From the NCBI RefSeq assembly GCF_008757455.1, contig NZ_VCMV01000006.1:124001-188000 (forward strand): a stretch of DNA of 64,000 nt, in the 5' to 3' direction. Position 1 is the stretch's first letter; each line of letters starts with the position of its first letter. Origin of the DNA: Microvirga brassicacearum (GTDB lineage: Bacteria > Pseudomonadota > Alphaproteobacteria > Rhizobiales > Beijerinckiaceae). The position numbers were made by a program, and so were the translations under genes. Below, in pieces: positions 8,850 through 17,622 of the stretch. The notes under the pieces are model-generated. The model made no database searches. It worked only from the letters and a program-made list of their open reading frames with translations, and was not told the DNA's origin.

Positions 8850-9938
8850 ATGGATAGTTCAATGTTGAAGAACGACTTTGATATAGGAACGAAGGGCCGG
8901 CTAATTCTGTGCGTCGAGGACGATTTTCGCCTGCGCTCCGACATTGTCGAGGAACTTGAAGCAGCGGGATATCGTGTCGAGGAGGCAACCAACGGCGAAG
9001 AGGCACTGAAGAGGCTGGAGACCTGCAAGCCCGACCTGATCCTCTCGGACATCACCATGGCGATCATGGGCGGCTATGACCTTCTCCGCGCGATCCGCAG
9101 CAAACGTCCTGATCTCGACGACGTGCCGTTTGTGTTTCTCTCAGTGCTGAACGACAAGCATGATGTCATTCAGGGGAAGAGCGTCGGCGCAGACGACTAC
9201 CTTTTGAAGCCCGTCGATTACGATGTGATGCTGGCGACGATCGGCTCGCGGCTCGGCCAGGTCGCGCGGATGCGGCGCAATACGGTCGCTCAATTGGAAC
9301 GCGAACGCAGAGAGATGCTGGAGGCGGCGATCGTGGAAACGCGCGATGCCTTCGCGGGTGTGGCGAACGCGCTCGATGGCATGTCGAGCGGCGTCATCTT
9401 TCTCGACGGCACCGGGCAAGTGCAGTCCATGAACCGCACTGCTCAGCGGATGACGCGGGGCGAGGACGGTCTCGTTCTCTCCGCTCGCGGCCTGCGAACG
9501 ACCTCGGCAACGAGCACGCGCAACCTGAAACAGGCCATCCAGAATGCTCTTGCGGGACCGAGCAACGGCAGCATGGTGACGGTCTCACGGGCAATGCACC
9601 GGCCCCTGATCCTGCAAATTTGCCCCCTTGGCGTCCGGGACGCCATCGATTCCCCCGCTGTCGCGGTGCTCGTCGTCGATCCGGAGATGCGCCCGCGGCT
9701 TTCCGCCGAGATGGTCTCGCGGATGTACGACCTCACTCGCGCAGAAGCGCGGCTCGCTGTTGCCCTCACGGATGGCAAGCGCCTCGATGAGATTGCAACG
9801 GAGTTCGGGGTCTCACCCACCACGGTCTCGTTCCACCTGCAGAATCTTTTTCGCAAAACCCATACCAGCCGGCAAACTGACCTGGTTGCCCTTCTCATGC
9901 GAGGCGCGCTGGCATTCCAGCCCGCAGAAGTCGCGTGA
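8850..9938 (+). CDS. Response regulator: receiver domain, PAS-like middle, LuxR-type HTH
   Basis: 362 residues. The N-terminal receiver has the acidic pocket (CVEDD, residues 21-25), phospho-acceptor Asp67 (PDLILSDITM), the Ser switch (FLSVL) and the conserved Lys120 (LLKP). After a helical linker, a PAS-like segment follows (MSSGVIFLDGTGQVQSMNRTA). The C-terminus is a LuxR/GerE helix-turn-helix (LTRAEARLAVALTDGKRLDEIA then VSPTTVSFHLQNLFRKT). It is divergent from the membrane kinase at 6282-7625, its most likely phosphodonor, and is followed by a related LuxR protein without a receiver. No strong ribosome site at the ATG. A second ATG sits at 8862. Confidence 0.92.
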   Translation: MDSSMLKNDFDIGTKGRLILCVEDDFRLRSDIVEELEAAGYRVEEATNGEEALKRLETCKPDLILSDITMAIMGGYDLLRAIRSKRPDLDDVPFVFLSVLNDKHDVIQGKSVGADDYLLKPVDYDVMLATIGSRLGQVARMRRNTVAQLERERREMLEAAIVETRDAFAGVANALDGMSSGVIFLDGTGQVQSMNRTAQRMTRGEDGLVLSARGLRTTSATSTRNLKQAIQNALAGPSNGSMVTVSRAMHRPLILQICPLGVRDAIDSPAVAVLVVDPEMRPRLSAEMVSRMYDLTRAEARLAVALTDGKRLDEIATEFGVSPTTVSFHLQNLFRKTHTSRQTDLVALLMRGALAFQPAEVA

Positions 9939-10072
9939 TAAGGTAACGCAACACCGACAAAATTCCCGCTTGCTCTTGCGCAGTTCTTGTTCCCCACTGA
10001 ATAAATGCTGGCGGAACCGCGCGAACTCACGCAAATCTATGGAGCTTTTGGCTGCGGGGCCGTGTCGCCGGG

Positions 10073-11170
10073 ATGAGCTTTCAATCGACGTCTGAGCTGA
10101 TCGAACTGATCTACCAAGCATCTGCGGAGCCCGCGGTGTGGCCGCAGATCTCGGAGAAGATAAACGTCCTCCTGCGGGGCTCCTCGGTCTTCTTCATTCA
10201 TGACCTGCATTCGTCCGCCATCACGCTGCTGGCTCGCCAGGACGTGGATATGGCCGCCATTCGCAGCTACCAGCAGCATTATGCCGGCCGGAACCCGATC
10301 ATTCCGCGCGCCCTTCAGCGTCCGGACGGTACAGCAAACCCTATCGAGTCGCTGATGGAGCGGCGGGATTTCGACCGCGCGGAGTACTATGCCGATTGGT
10401 TCCGTCCGAACGGTTTCCACCACTCGACCGGCATTTCCATGCGGGTCGACGACAACTCATCGGTTTTTCTCACGTTTTTTCGGCCGAAGCGCGACGGCGA
10501 GTATAGCGATTCGGCTCATCGCATTCTGGAAACACTCGCGCCCCATTTCCGTCAGTCGGTCACGATGGGCAAGCGCCTGGAAGAATTGAGCGCGTCGGCG
10601 GCGATCGGGTATGTGGCTCTTCACAAGCTCGGAACGGCGGCATTTACCGTCACCCGCCGCGGCATCGTGACGGAGCTCAATGAGGCGGCGCAATCTCTGC
10701 TCGACGATGGCAGCGAGCTTCGCATCGTTGCCGGCCGTCTCCGATGCGTGATCGAGAACCATATTCCGTTGGCGCATCATATCCAGCACGTCATCGACAC
10801 CCGGCAGGCCAAGACCTTCTCGCTTCCATCCGCTCGCGGTGGCGAGCCGCTGCAGGTGATGCTCCTGCCTCCGGTTCAGGCCCGCATCTGGGCGCCTGAG
10901 CCGACCGTATTGATGATGGTCAGGGCACCCCGGGCCGTCCTCGCGTCAGCCCTTGACCAAATTCGCAACGCCTATGGCCTGACCCATGCCGAGACACGAT
11001 TGATGGCGGGTCTGGCCGGCGGCGAGACGGTCAATCAGTTCTGCGAGCGGGCCGGGGTCAGCCGGAACACGGTTAAGACCCAGTTGAGCAGCCTCTTCTC
11101 AAAGACCGGGACATCGCAGCAAAAGGAGCTCGTGCGGCTCGTCTTCACGCAGATCCCCCCACAGCGCTAG
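10073..11170 (+). CDS. LuxR-family transcriptional regulator without receiver domain
   Basis: 365 residues. The N-terminal ~200 form an unassigned domain starting LIELIYQASAEPAVWPQISE, a pattern seen in alphaproteobacterial LuxR-type proteins. A PAS-like segment follows (AAFTVTRRGIVTELNEAAQS), then a C-terminal GerE helix-turn-helix (LTHAETRLMAGLAGGETVNQ and VSRNTVKTQLSSLFSKT). The middle and C-terminal parts align by eye with the same regions of the response regulator just upstream, so the two are likely paralogues, one with and one without a phospho-receiver. The input signal is unknown. It lies between two kinases and the response regulator, so it belongs to the same circuit by position. 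Confidence 0.85.
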   Translation: MSFQSTSELIELIYQASAEPAVWPQISEKINVLLRGSSVFFIHDLHSSAITLLARQDVDMAAIRSYQQHYAGRNPIIPRALQRPDGTANPIESLMERRDFDRAEYYADWFRPNGFHHSTGISMRVDDNSSVFLTFFRPKRDGEYSDSAHRILETLAPHFRQSVTMGKRLEELSASAAIGYVALHKLGTAAFTVTRRGIVTELNEAAQSLLDDGSELRIVAGRLRCVIENHIPLAHHIQHVIDTRQAKTFSLPSARGGEPLQVMLLPPVQARIWAPEPTVLMMVRAPRAVLASALDQIRNAYGLTHAETRLMAGLAGGETVNQFCERAGVSRNTVKTQLSSLFSKTGTSQQKELVRLVFTQIPPQR

Positions 11171-11233
11171 ATCCTGGTCCCTCGAAGCGAATCCCATTTT
11201 GCCAAGAATTCTCCCGGCAAAACAAAGAGATAG

Positions 11234-11265
11234 ATCCGGATCGCCCGAAGCCGCCGGATCCGGAT
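11234..11265. promoter_or_regulatory. Pair of ATCCGGAT palindromes upstream of the soluble histidine kinase
   Basis: Two identical self-complementary octamers (11234-11241 and 11258-11265), each inside a longer identical GATCCGGATCG, with starts 24 bp apart, so both face nearly the same side of the helix. A separate small inverted repeat, TCACCC/GGGTGA, follows at 11281-11296. The 234-nt gap between the LuxR gene and the kinase gene holds no open frame. The pair could be an operator or, folded together, a weak terminator. No T-tract follows, which favours an operator. Confidence 0.4.
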
Positions 11266-11404
11266 CGAGGTGAGACGCCGTCACCCATAGGGGTGATGTA
11301 AATGGGAGGGTGCCGACTTATCGATGTGCAGGTGACGTAAGGCGAAGCCAATCCGCGCTTCCCTTCGCCATCAATGTGCAACGCGAAGAAGCTTTGGCTG
11401 CCAC

Positions 11405-12208
11405 ATGACCGAAATACCAAGTCCGAGTGTTTGGCTCAATCTGCCCAAACGAGCCGATCTCCCCGAATACCTTCTTTCCACACGGCCTCTCGTCCCGGGC
11501 TCGGGAAGTCTTGCGTTGATCGATGCCGATGTCCTGACGCTCCTGGCCCACCAGCTTCTCACGCCGCTTGCGGTCATCGACGGGGCTGCACAGCGTCTCA
11601 TTCGCCATTCGAAAGCCCAGAAAGCCTGCGAGGTCGTCGAGCGCAGCCGAAGGATTCGCGACGCGGCGGGCGAACTCCTGCTACTGGTCCAAGGCCTGCT
11701 GGACCGGATCAGCCCGGAGACCGGGCATGTGGCTCTGGAGCAGGAGATATGCTCCCTGCCCGATATCGTCTCGCGCGCCTGCAACCAGGTCCGGTTTGCC
11801 CAACCCAGGCGCCGGTTCGACATCGACATCTCGCCGTCTGCCGAAAACCTGTTCGGCGACCTCATTCTGCTGCAGCAGATGATGAACATTCTTGTCTGCA
11901 ACGCGGCGAAATATTCACCCCAACGCACGATCATCCGGATTGAAGGCTCGATCATCCGGGAAAACCTCGTGATATCGGTGCAGGATTCTGGCATCGGCAT
12001 TCCTGCGGCCGATCTGCAAAAGCTCTTTCAACCGTTCTTCCGTGCACGAAATGCCGCCCGCCACAGGGGAACCGGACTGGGCTTGAACCTCGCTCGGCGC
12101 ATCGCGCGGAGCCATGGAGGCGGCATCCGCGCGGAGAGCGTGGAGGGTCGCGGCTCCACCTTCACGGTGACGATACCGAAAGCTCAATGGGCGGCAAGTT
12201 TTGCGTGA
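11405..12208 (+). CDS. Soluble histidine kinase lacking a sensor domain
   Basis: 267 residues, no membrane segment and only about 48 residues before the HisKA box (LLAHQLLTPLAVIDGAAQRL, phospho-His 49). The catalytic domain has the N box (MNILVCNAAKYS), G1 (DSGIGIP) and G2 (GTGLGLNL). The dimerisation helix is close in sequence to that of the membrane kinase at 6282-7625 (HQxxTPLAxID.AQR in both), implying that one derives from the other. With no sensor it must receive its signal through a partner protein or cross-talk with the neighbouring regulators. The ATG at 11405 has no strong ribosome site. Confidence 0.88.
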   Translation: MTEIPSPSVWLNLPKRADLPEYLLSTRPLVPGSGSLALIDADVLTLLAHQLLTPLAVIDGAAQRLIRHSKAQKACEVVERSRRIRDAAGELLLLVQGLLDRISPETGHVALEQEICSLPDIVSRACNQVRFAQPRRRFDIDISPSAENLFGDLILLQQMMNILVCNAAKYSPQRTIIRIEGSIIRENLVISVQDSGIGIPAADLQKLFQPFFRARNAARHRGTGLGLNLARRIARSHGGGIRAESVEGRGSTFTVTIPKAQWAASFA

Positions 12209-12238
12209 TCAAAGTCGTCCTCCGGGTCGCCTGCCGCA

Positions 12239-13633
12239 TCACCTTTGCGGCGGACGCGTGTCGAAGCCGATCGCGGATTCGAGCGCTTGGCTCACGCGCA
12301 TGACAAGACCCTCGGCAAAGCGCGGACCGATGACCTGCAGGCCGATTGGAAGTCCGGAGGCTGAGAGGCCGCAAGGCAACGAGGCCGCCGGTTGGCCCGT
12401 AAGATTGAACGGCACGGTGTAGGGAACTGCGACCTGCCAGCGGTCATAATCCGGCCCATTGTAAAGAATGTCGGCGCGCGGCGCCGTAACAGGTGTGGTC
12501 GCGGTCAGCAGGATCGGGTAGCGGCGGTGAAACACGGCCATTTTCTCGGCCAGCTTCGCCCGCGCGATTTCCGCCCGGTTCAACGCCTCACCGCTGACAT
12601 TCAACCCAGATTCGGCGAGCTCCCGGAAACCGGGATCGAGCAAATCCCACTGGTCACGGGGAACATCCCGCAGCCGCGCACCAAATCCCGCGCGCCAATG
12701 CTCCTCGAAAATCGGCCGCAGCGGCTCGAGAACCGGGCCGACATCCTCGATCTCGGCGCCAAGTTCTCGCGCAAGCTCGATTGCCTTGGCGATCGCCCGT
12801 GAAACCTCGGTTGATGGCTCGATGCCCTGCAGCGCCGGCGAGTAGCCGATCCGCATGCCTTTGATTCCGGCCCGAAGATTGCCCAGCCAATCCGGCGCGG
12901 GTGCAGGAACGGCGTAATAGTCCCGATCGTCGGGCTGCACGAGGACCTGCAGCATGGCGGCCGCATCCGCAACCGAGCGTGCGATCGGCCCGCCGGACGC
13001 AAGGGTGCAGAACAGGCCGGTCTGCGCATGGGGAACCCGGCCGAAGGTCGGCTTGATGCCGAACAACCCGCTCAGGCTGGCGGGAATGCGAATGGAACCG
13101 CCGCCGTCATTGCCGAGCGCGAGCGCTCCGACGCCTGCGGCCAGCGCCGCCGCGCCGCCGCCGCTGGAGCCGCCCGGTGAGTGCGCGGGATTCCAGGGAT
13201 TGCGCGTGATGCCGCGCAAGGCGCTGTCCGTGATGCCCTTCCAGGCGAATTCCGGCGTCGTCGTCTTGCCGATGAAGACGGCGCCCGCTTCGCGCAGGCG
13301 CGCCACGCTCGGCATGTCGTCGGTCGCAGGTTTGTCGGATGTGGTGAGAGATCCGGACCGTGTCGGCAGGCCCGCAATGTCGAAATTGTCCTTGATCGTC
13401 ACGGGAACGCCGTCGAGCTCCCCGATCGGCGTGCCCGCACGCCATCGTGCTTCGGACGCCCGCGCCTGCTCCCGCGCCAAATCCGGAGTGAGGAGTTGAA
13501 AGGCTGCGAGCTGTGCGTCCACCAGCTCGGCGCGTTCGAGATGCGCCTCGGTCACTTCAACCGGCGAGAGCGCCTTGCTGCGGTACCGCGCGGTGAGTTC
13601 TGCGACCGGCAGCGTCAGGATTTCCATCGTCAT
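12239..13633 (-). CDS. Amidase (amidase-signature family)
   Basis: 464 residues. Hydrolyses an amide bond of unknown substrate with the Ser-cisSer-Lys triad. The Lys is in VTIKDN (residue 81), the glycine/serine loop is SPGGSSGGG (about 152-160) and the nucleophile is in GNDGGGSIRIPA (Ser180). An open frame continues upstream of 13633, but that part reads through the neighbouring peptidase gene with Arg/Gly-rich nonsense. The true start is the ATG at 13633 (MTMEIL), whose first bases overlap the peptidase stop as ATGA. It is the last gene of the minus-strand cluster that includes the Liv importer. Coupling to an M20 amidohydrolase suggests sequential steps on one N-acyl or amide substrate. 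Confidence 0.92.
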   Translation of the reverse strand: MTMEILTLPVAELTARYRSKALSPVEVTEAHLERAELVDAQLAAFQLLTPDLAREQARASEARWRAGTPIGELDGVPVTIKDNFDIAGLPTRSGSLTTSDKPATDDMPSVARLREAGAVFIGKTTTPEFAWKGITDSALRGITRNPWNPAHSPGGSSGGGAAALAAGVGALALGNDGGGSIRIPASLSGLFGIKPTFGRVPHAQTGLFCTLASGGPIARSVADAAAMLQVLVQPDDRDYYAVPAPAPDWLGNLRAGIKGMRIGYSPALQGIEPSTEVSRAIAKAIELARELGAEIEDVGPVLEPLRPIFEEHWRAGFGARLRDVPRDQWDLLDPGFRELAESGLNVSGEALNRAEIARAKLAEKMAVFHRRYPILLTATTPVTAPRADILYNGPDYDRWQVAVPYTVPFNLTGQPAASLPCGLSASGLPIGLQVIGPRFAEGLVMRVSQALESAIGFDTRPPQR

Positions 13634-14910
13634 GCCCTTTCCACCCCGCACCAATCGGCCACGAACAACGCCATGGTTTGCGTCACCTTGCGCAGCGAAT
13701 CGAGCTCCACCCGTTCGTTGAAACCGTGCATCTGATCGGCCTTGGCGCCGAAGCAAAGGCTCGGGATGCCGTGGTTGAGACCATAGAAGCGCGTATCGGT
13801 GAGGCCGGTGAACGCGGCATCCGCAAGCTCGCCCCCGAAAACCGATCCGTAAACCTGCCGCAGCACCGCTTCCGGCTCCTCGGCGCCCGTGAGCTCGAAA
13901 CCGTCCGACAGGAACCCCGACCAGACCACTTCCGGCGGGCTGCCTGCCAGAAACGGATGCTGGCGCGACGCCTCGGCGATGCAGGCGAGGATTTCCGTCT
14001 GGCAGTCGGACACCCTCCAACCAGGAAGGATTGCGATGCGGCAATCGACATCGCACCAGGCCGGGACGCTGGAAGCCCATTCGCCGCCCTTGATCATGCC
14101 CGGATTGAAGTTGATCGGGTGCGTCAGCGCCTTGAAGTTGCGATCAGTCGCAGCACGCCGGTTCCACTCCTCCTCGAGCCCTTCGAGAGCCTGGACGAGA
14201 TGATAGGCCGCCTTGATGGCGTTGGAGCCCGACCCGGCCTGGGCGACGTGCGCCGGGCGGCCGCGCACCTTGAGGCGGAACCAGATGACGCCCACCTGCG
14301 AGCGGATCAGCCTGCCGTCGGTCGGTTCTGGGATCAGGCAGCAATCGGCCCGATAGCCGCGCTGAAGGGTCGAGAGGGCGCCGACACCGGTGCTCTCCTC
14401 CTCGATGACCGATTGCAGGTGGATACGGGCGGTGGGCTTCAGCCCGGCCGCGCGCAGCGCATCGAGGGCATAAAGCGCCGCGATGGTGCCGGACTTCATG
14501 TCGCCCGCGCCGCGGCCATGCAGCCAGCCGTCCTTTACAGTCGGTTGGAAGGGCGGCGTGTCCCACATGTCGAGCGGCCCCGCCGGCACCACATCGCAGT
14601 GGCCTTGAAGGATCAGCGACTTGCCCGCCGTCCGCTCCGGCCGATAGGTCCCCACGATGGAGCGGGCGCGGGAGAAGTCGTGCTCGATCGGGCCATACCC
14701 GGGAAGGTCTTTCACGTCGTCGATCTCGATCTTCCAATCGTCGACCTCATAGCCGCGCTGGTGCAGGAGATCGGCCATCATATCCTGGCATGGGCCTTCG
14801 GCGCCGCGCGTGCTGGGGATTGCGACGAAATCCTTGGTGGTGGAAATCTGGGCATCGAAATGCGCATCGACCGCGTCGCAGATTCGGCGAGAGGTATCGG
14901 AATCAACCAT
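13630..14910 (-). CDS. M20-family metallo-amidohydrolase (ArgE/DapE-like), copy 1
   Basis: 426 residues. Di-zinc hydrolase that removes N-acyl groups or cleaves related amides. Metal-binding motifs are visible: GHCDVVP, GRGAGDMKSG and the catalytic glutamates in VIEEEST. The dimerisation lid domain lies in the middle and the C-terminal His is in DQMHGFNER. The start is set at 14910 (MVDSDTSRR), which has AAGGAG upstream. Earlier in-frame codons read into spacer. The stop overlaps the amidase start by 4 nt. It is clearly paralogous to the M20 protein at 22277-23560, sharing WASSVP and the WCGVE ending. Substrate not predictable. Confidence 0.92.
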   Translation of the reverse strand: MVDSDTSRRICDAVDAHFDAQISTTKDFVAIPSTRGAEGPCQDMMADLLHQRGYEVDDWKIEIDDVKDLPGYGPIEHDFSRARSIVGTYRPERTAGKSLILQGHCDVVPAGPLDMWDTPPFQPTVKDGWLHGRGAGDMKSGTIAALYALDALRAAGLKPTARIHLQSVIEEESTGVGALSTLQRGYRADCCLIPEPTDGRLIRSQVGVIWFRLKVRGRPAHVAQAGSGSNAIKAAYHLVQALEGLEEEWNRRAATDRNFKALTHPINFNPGMIKGGEWASSVPAWCDVDCRIAILPGWRVSDCQTEILACIAEASRQHPFLAGSPPEVVWSGFLSDGFELTGAEEPEAVLRQVYGSVFGGELADAAFTGLTDTRFYGLNHGIPSLCFGAKADQMHGFNERVELDSLRKVTQTMALFVADWCGVERA

Positions 14911-14991
14911 GATAAGTCCGGCTCCTTTTCTGTGTGCCCGAACGCACCAGCGCGTCGGCACCCTCGTTGGTCGTGAGCTTGTTTCGCCGGC

Positions 14992-15993
14992 TTACGGCGA
15001 CGGCGTGCTCTTGCGGCGACGCAATGCGCCAAACCGCATGCTGGCCAGCCCCTTCGGCAGGAACATCACGATGGCGACGAGAAGCACGCCGTAGATGAGC
15101 ATGCGGTATTCGCCGAACCCGCGCAGCCATTCCAACCCGAAGGTGAGAATGAACGCGCCGATGGTGGGGCCGAGCAGGCGCCCGATACCGCCGATCAACG
15201 TCATGGCGACGATCTGGATCATGATGTCGATACCCAGCGCCGAACTCGGCGTCAGGATGAGCACGTAGTGAGCGTAGAACGCGCCCAGGACACCAGCGAG
15301 CATGGAACTCAGGGCGAACACCATGGTCTTGTAGCGGGTGAGATTGAGCCCAAGGCTCTCTGCCGCGATTTGCGAATCGCGGATCGCCCGAAGTCCGAAG
15401 CCAAAGCGATTGCGCAGGATCCAGTAGGTGATGCCGACGATCAAAAGCCACAGGAGGACGACGACGTAGAAATACGCCACCTTGTGCGCCGCATCGAACG
15501 TCACCGGGCCGATAAGCGGCAGCGAAAACGATGTGAAGGGAGGAATGCCCCAGAGCCCCAGCTCACCGCGCGTAAACTCGGTCAGGTTGGAGCAGACGAT
15601 GCGCACGATCTCGGCGAAGGCGAGGGTCACGATGGCGATGTGGGGAATCGAACGGATGCGCAGCACCGGCAGCGAGATGAGACATCCCAATGCGGCCGAC
15701 ATGACGCCGGCAATCCACATCGTCACCCATGGGCTCAAGCCCAGCTTCATGCTCATGAGCGCCGACCCGTAGGCGCCAAGGCCGAAGAACGCCTGATGGC
15801 CGAAGGTGAAGATGCCCGCATAGCCGTTGATCAGGTTCCAGCTCGACGCGAGAGCGCCGAACAGCAGAGCGAGAATGCAGATGTGGAGGAAATACGCCTC
15901 CTGCGTCACCAGCGGCACGACGCCCAGAACGGCCGCGATGCCGATCAGGATGAGGAGATTGTTCAGAGGTTTTTTGTTCTCGGGCGCGGTCAT
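14992..15993 (-). CDS. livM: Branched-chain-type amino-acid ABC transporter permease LivM
   Basis: 333 residues with about 9-10 hydrophobic helices. Contains the LivM hallmark GYAGIFTFGHQAFFGLGAY and the EAA-like loop region RNRFGFGLRAIRDSQIAAESLGLNLTRYK (only its ends are diagnostic). It lies 4 nt after livH and is the distal transport gene of the set. With livH it forms the membrane channel of a HAAT-family importer. The C-terminus is Arg-rich (LRRRKSTPSP). The importer type is clear. The ligand may be any amino acid, amide or aromatic compound, since this family is broad. Confidence 0.94.
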   Translation of the reverse strand: MTAPENKKPLNNLLILIGIAAVLGVVPLVTQEAYFLHICILALLFGALASSWNLINGYAGIFTFGHQAFFGLGAYGSALMSMKLGLSPWVTMWIAGVMSAALGCLISLPVLRIRSIPHIAIVTLAFAEIVRIVCSNLTEFTRGELGLWGIPPFTSFSLPLIGPVTFDAAHKVAYFYVVVLLWLLIVGITYWILRNRFGFGLRAIRDSQIAAESLGLNLTRYKTMVFALSSMLAGVLGAFYAHYVLILTPSSALGIDIMIQIVAMTLIGGIGRLLGPTIGAFILTFGLEWLRGFGEYRMLIYGVLLVAIVMFLPKGLASMRFGALRRRKSTPSP

Positions 15994-15997
15994 ATCT

Positions 15998-16882
15998 TTA
16001 GGATTCCTTCACGCCGAACAGGCCCCAGGGCCGGAACCAGAGAATCAGGATCAGCACAGTGAACGAGATGACCTCGCGCCATTGCGAAGACCACGTGATG
16101 ACGCCGAGCGTCTCGACGATGCCGATGATGATGCCGCCGACAATGGCGCCCGGAAAACTGCCGAGCCCCCCGAGGACGACGACCACGAAGCCCTTCAGCA
16201 TCAGGGGAGCGCCCATCCAGGGACTGATGGAGTTGATGCTGGCCAGCATGGTGGCGGCGAGGCCCGCGAGCGCAGCCGCGATTCCGAAGGTGATCGTGAA
16301 CACGCGATAGACGTTGACGCCGTAAAGCATCGCCGCGTCGCGATCCATCGCGGTCGCCCGCAGCGCCATTCCGAACCGGGTCCGGCGCAGGAGATACCAC
16401 ATTGCCAGCATCGCCACGACGGCGACGGCGAGGATCAGCAATCGCTGGTACGACAGGCGCATCCCCACGATGTCGATCGTGCCGTTGATGAAATACGGCA
16501 CCGTCTTGAACCGCTCGCCCCAGATATGAAGGGCTGCATTCTGCAGGAAGATCGAGACGCCGAGGGTCGCAACCAGCGTGCTGAATTCCCATTGCGGACG
16601 CCCCAGAAGCGGATGCACCGCGAGCCGCTGCACGGCGAGGCCGATGAGGAAGACAAGCGAAATGGCGAGCGGTACCGCCAGGGCCGGCGGCAAGCCGAGG
16701 GACGATATGAGCAGGAAGAAAAAGTACCCGCCCAGCATGTAGAACTCGCCATGGGCGAAGTTCAGCATCCGCATCGTACCCCAGATCAGCGTCAGGCCGC
16801 TCGCAACGAGCGCGTACATCGACCCGAGAACGATACCGTTGATAATTTGCTCGGCGAAGAGCGGCAGCGGCATTGAAAACAT
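15998..16882 (-). CDS. livH: Branched-chain-type amino-acid ABC transporter permease LivH
   Basis: 294 residues and about 8 helices. Motifs typical of LivH are GIVLGSMYALVASGLTLIWG near the N-terminus, LNFAHGEFYMLGGY, and the cytoplasmic loop GMALRATAMDRDAAMLYGVN that docks with the ATPases. It sits between livF and livM in the order K-G-F-H-M. Two possible ATGs (16882 and 16873) precede the first helix, and neither has a strong ribosome site. Confidence 0.94.
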   Translation of the reverse strand: MFSMPLPLFAEQIINGIVLGSMYALVASGLTLIWGTMRMLNFAHGEFYMLGGYFFFLLISSLGLPPALAVPLAISLVFLIGLAVQRLAVHPLLGRPQWEFSTLVATLGVSIFLQNAALHIWGERFKTVPYFINGTIDIVGMRLSYQRLLILAVAVVAMLAMWYLLRRTRFGMALRATAMDRDAAMLYGVNVYRVFTITFGIAAALAGLAATMLASINSISPWMGAPLMLKGFVVVVLGGLGSFPGAIVGGIIIGIVETLGVITWSSQWREVISFTVLILILWFRPWGLFGVKES

Positions 16883-16911
16883 GGTTTGTGTTTCTCTCTC
16901 CGGGGTCTCTG

Positions 16912-17622
16912 TCAGAGGCCTAGATAGGCTTCGCGAACTGCGTCGTCGTTCATCAGGTCAGAGGCACTGCCGGTCTTAACGATGCGGCCGTTTTCCATGA
17001 GATAAGCGCGTTGTGCCGTTTCAAGCGCCAGCTGCGCGCTCTGTTCGACCAGGACGATGCCCACGCCCTCGCTGTTGATCTCGCGGATGGTCTTGAACAC
17101 GGTTTCGATGATCTTGGGTGCGAGGCCGAGGGAGGGTTCATCAAGCAGGAGGAGCCGCGGTCTTGCCATGAGCGCACGCCCGATCGCCGCCATCTGCTGT
17201 TCGCCGCCCGACATGGTGCCGGCCAGTTGATCACGCCTCTCCGCGAGACGCGGGAACAGGGTGTAGACGCGATCGAGATCGACCTTGCCGTCCGCCGCAT
17301 TATTGCGGTGGTAGGCGCCCATCATGAGGTTTTCCTGCACGCTCATGTCCCGGAACAGGCGGCGGCCTTCGGGCACATGGGCGATGCCGTGCGACACCAC
17401 TGACCATGGGTGCGTCGATGCGAGGTCCCGGCCGTCGTATTGCAGAGAACCTTCGCGCGGCCTCACCAGACCCGAAATGGTGCGCAGGACCGTGGTCTTG
17501 CCGGCGCCGTTCGAGCCGATGATCGCGACGATCTCGCCAGGCTCCACCACGAGGTCGATATCGAACAGGGCCTGGGCGTCGCCGTAGAATGCCGAAACGC
17601 GGCTGAGTTCAAGACGAGACAT
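16912..17622 (-). CDS. livF: ABC transporter ATP-binding protein LivF
   Basis: 236 residues. Walker A is GSNGAGKTTVL, the signature MSGGEQQMAAIGRAL, Walker B LLLLDEPSLGLAP, and the switch His region IVLVEQSA is in LivF form. The start at 17622 (MSRLELSR) is preferred over an earlier ATG at 17637 because family members begin here. It overlaps the livG stop by 14 nt. With livG it energises the LivHM channel. Confidence 0.93.
   Translation of the reverse strand: MSRLELSRVSAFYGDAQALFDIDLVVEPGEIVAIIGSNGAGKTTVLRTISGLVRPREGSLQYDGRDLASTHPWSVVSHGIAHVPEGRRLFRDMSVQENLMMGAYHRNNAADGKVDLDRVYTLFPRLAERRDQLAGTMSGGEQQMAAIGRALMARPRLLLLDEPSLGLAPKIIETVFKTIREINSEGVGIVLVEQSAQLALETAQRAYLMENGRIVKTGSASDLMNDDAVREAYLGL

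Noticed and set aside
13634-14080. N-terminal extension of the amidase frame
   Set aside because: It reads through the coding frame of the M20 gene with Arg/Gly-rich residues. The ATG at 13633 is the family start.
16100-16880. Possible CRISPR or other repeat array in the permease genes
   Set aside because: Repeated codon-like patterns are from hydrophobic helices. No regularly spaced repeats with unique spacers were found anywhere in the window.
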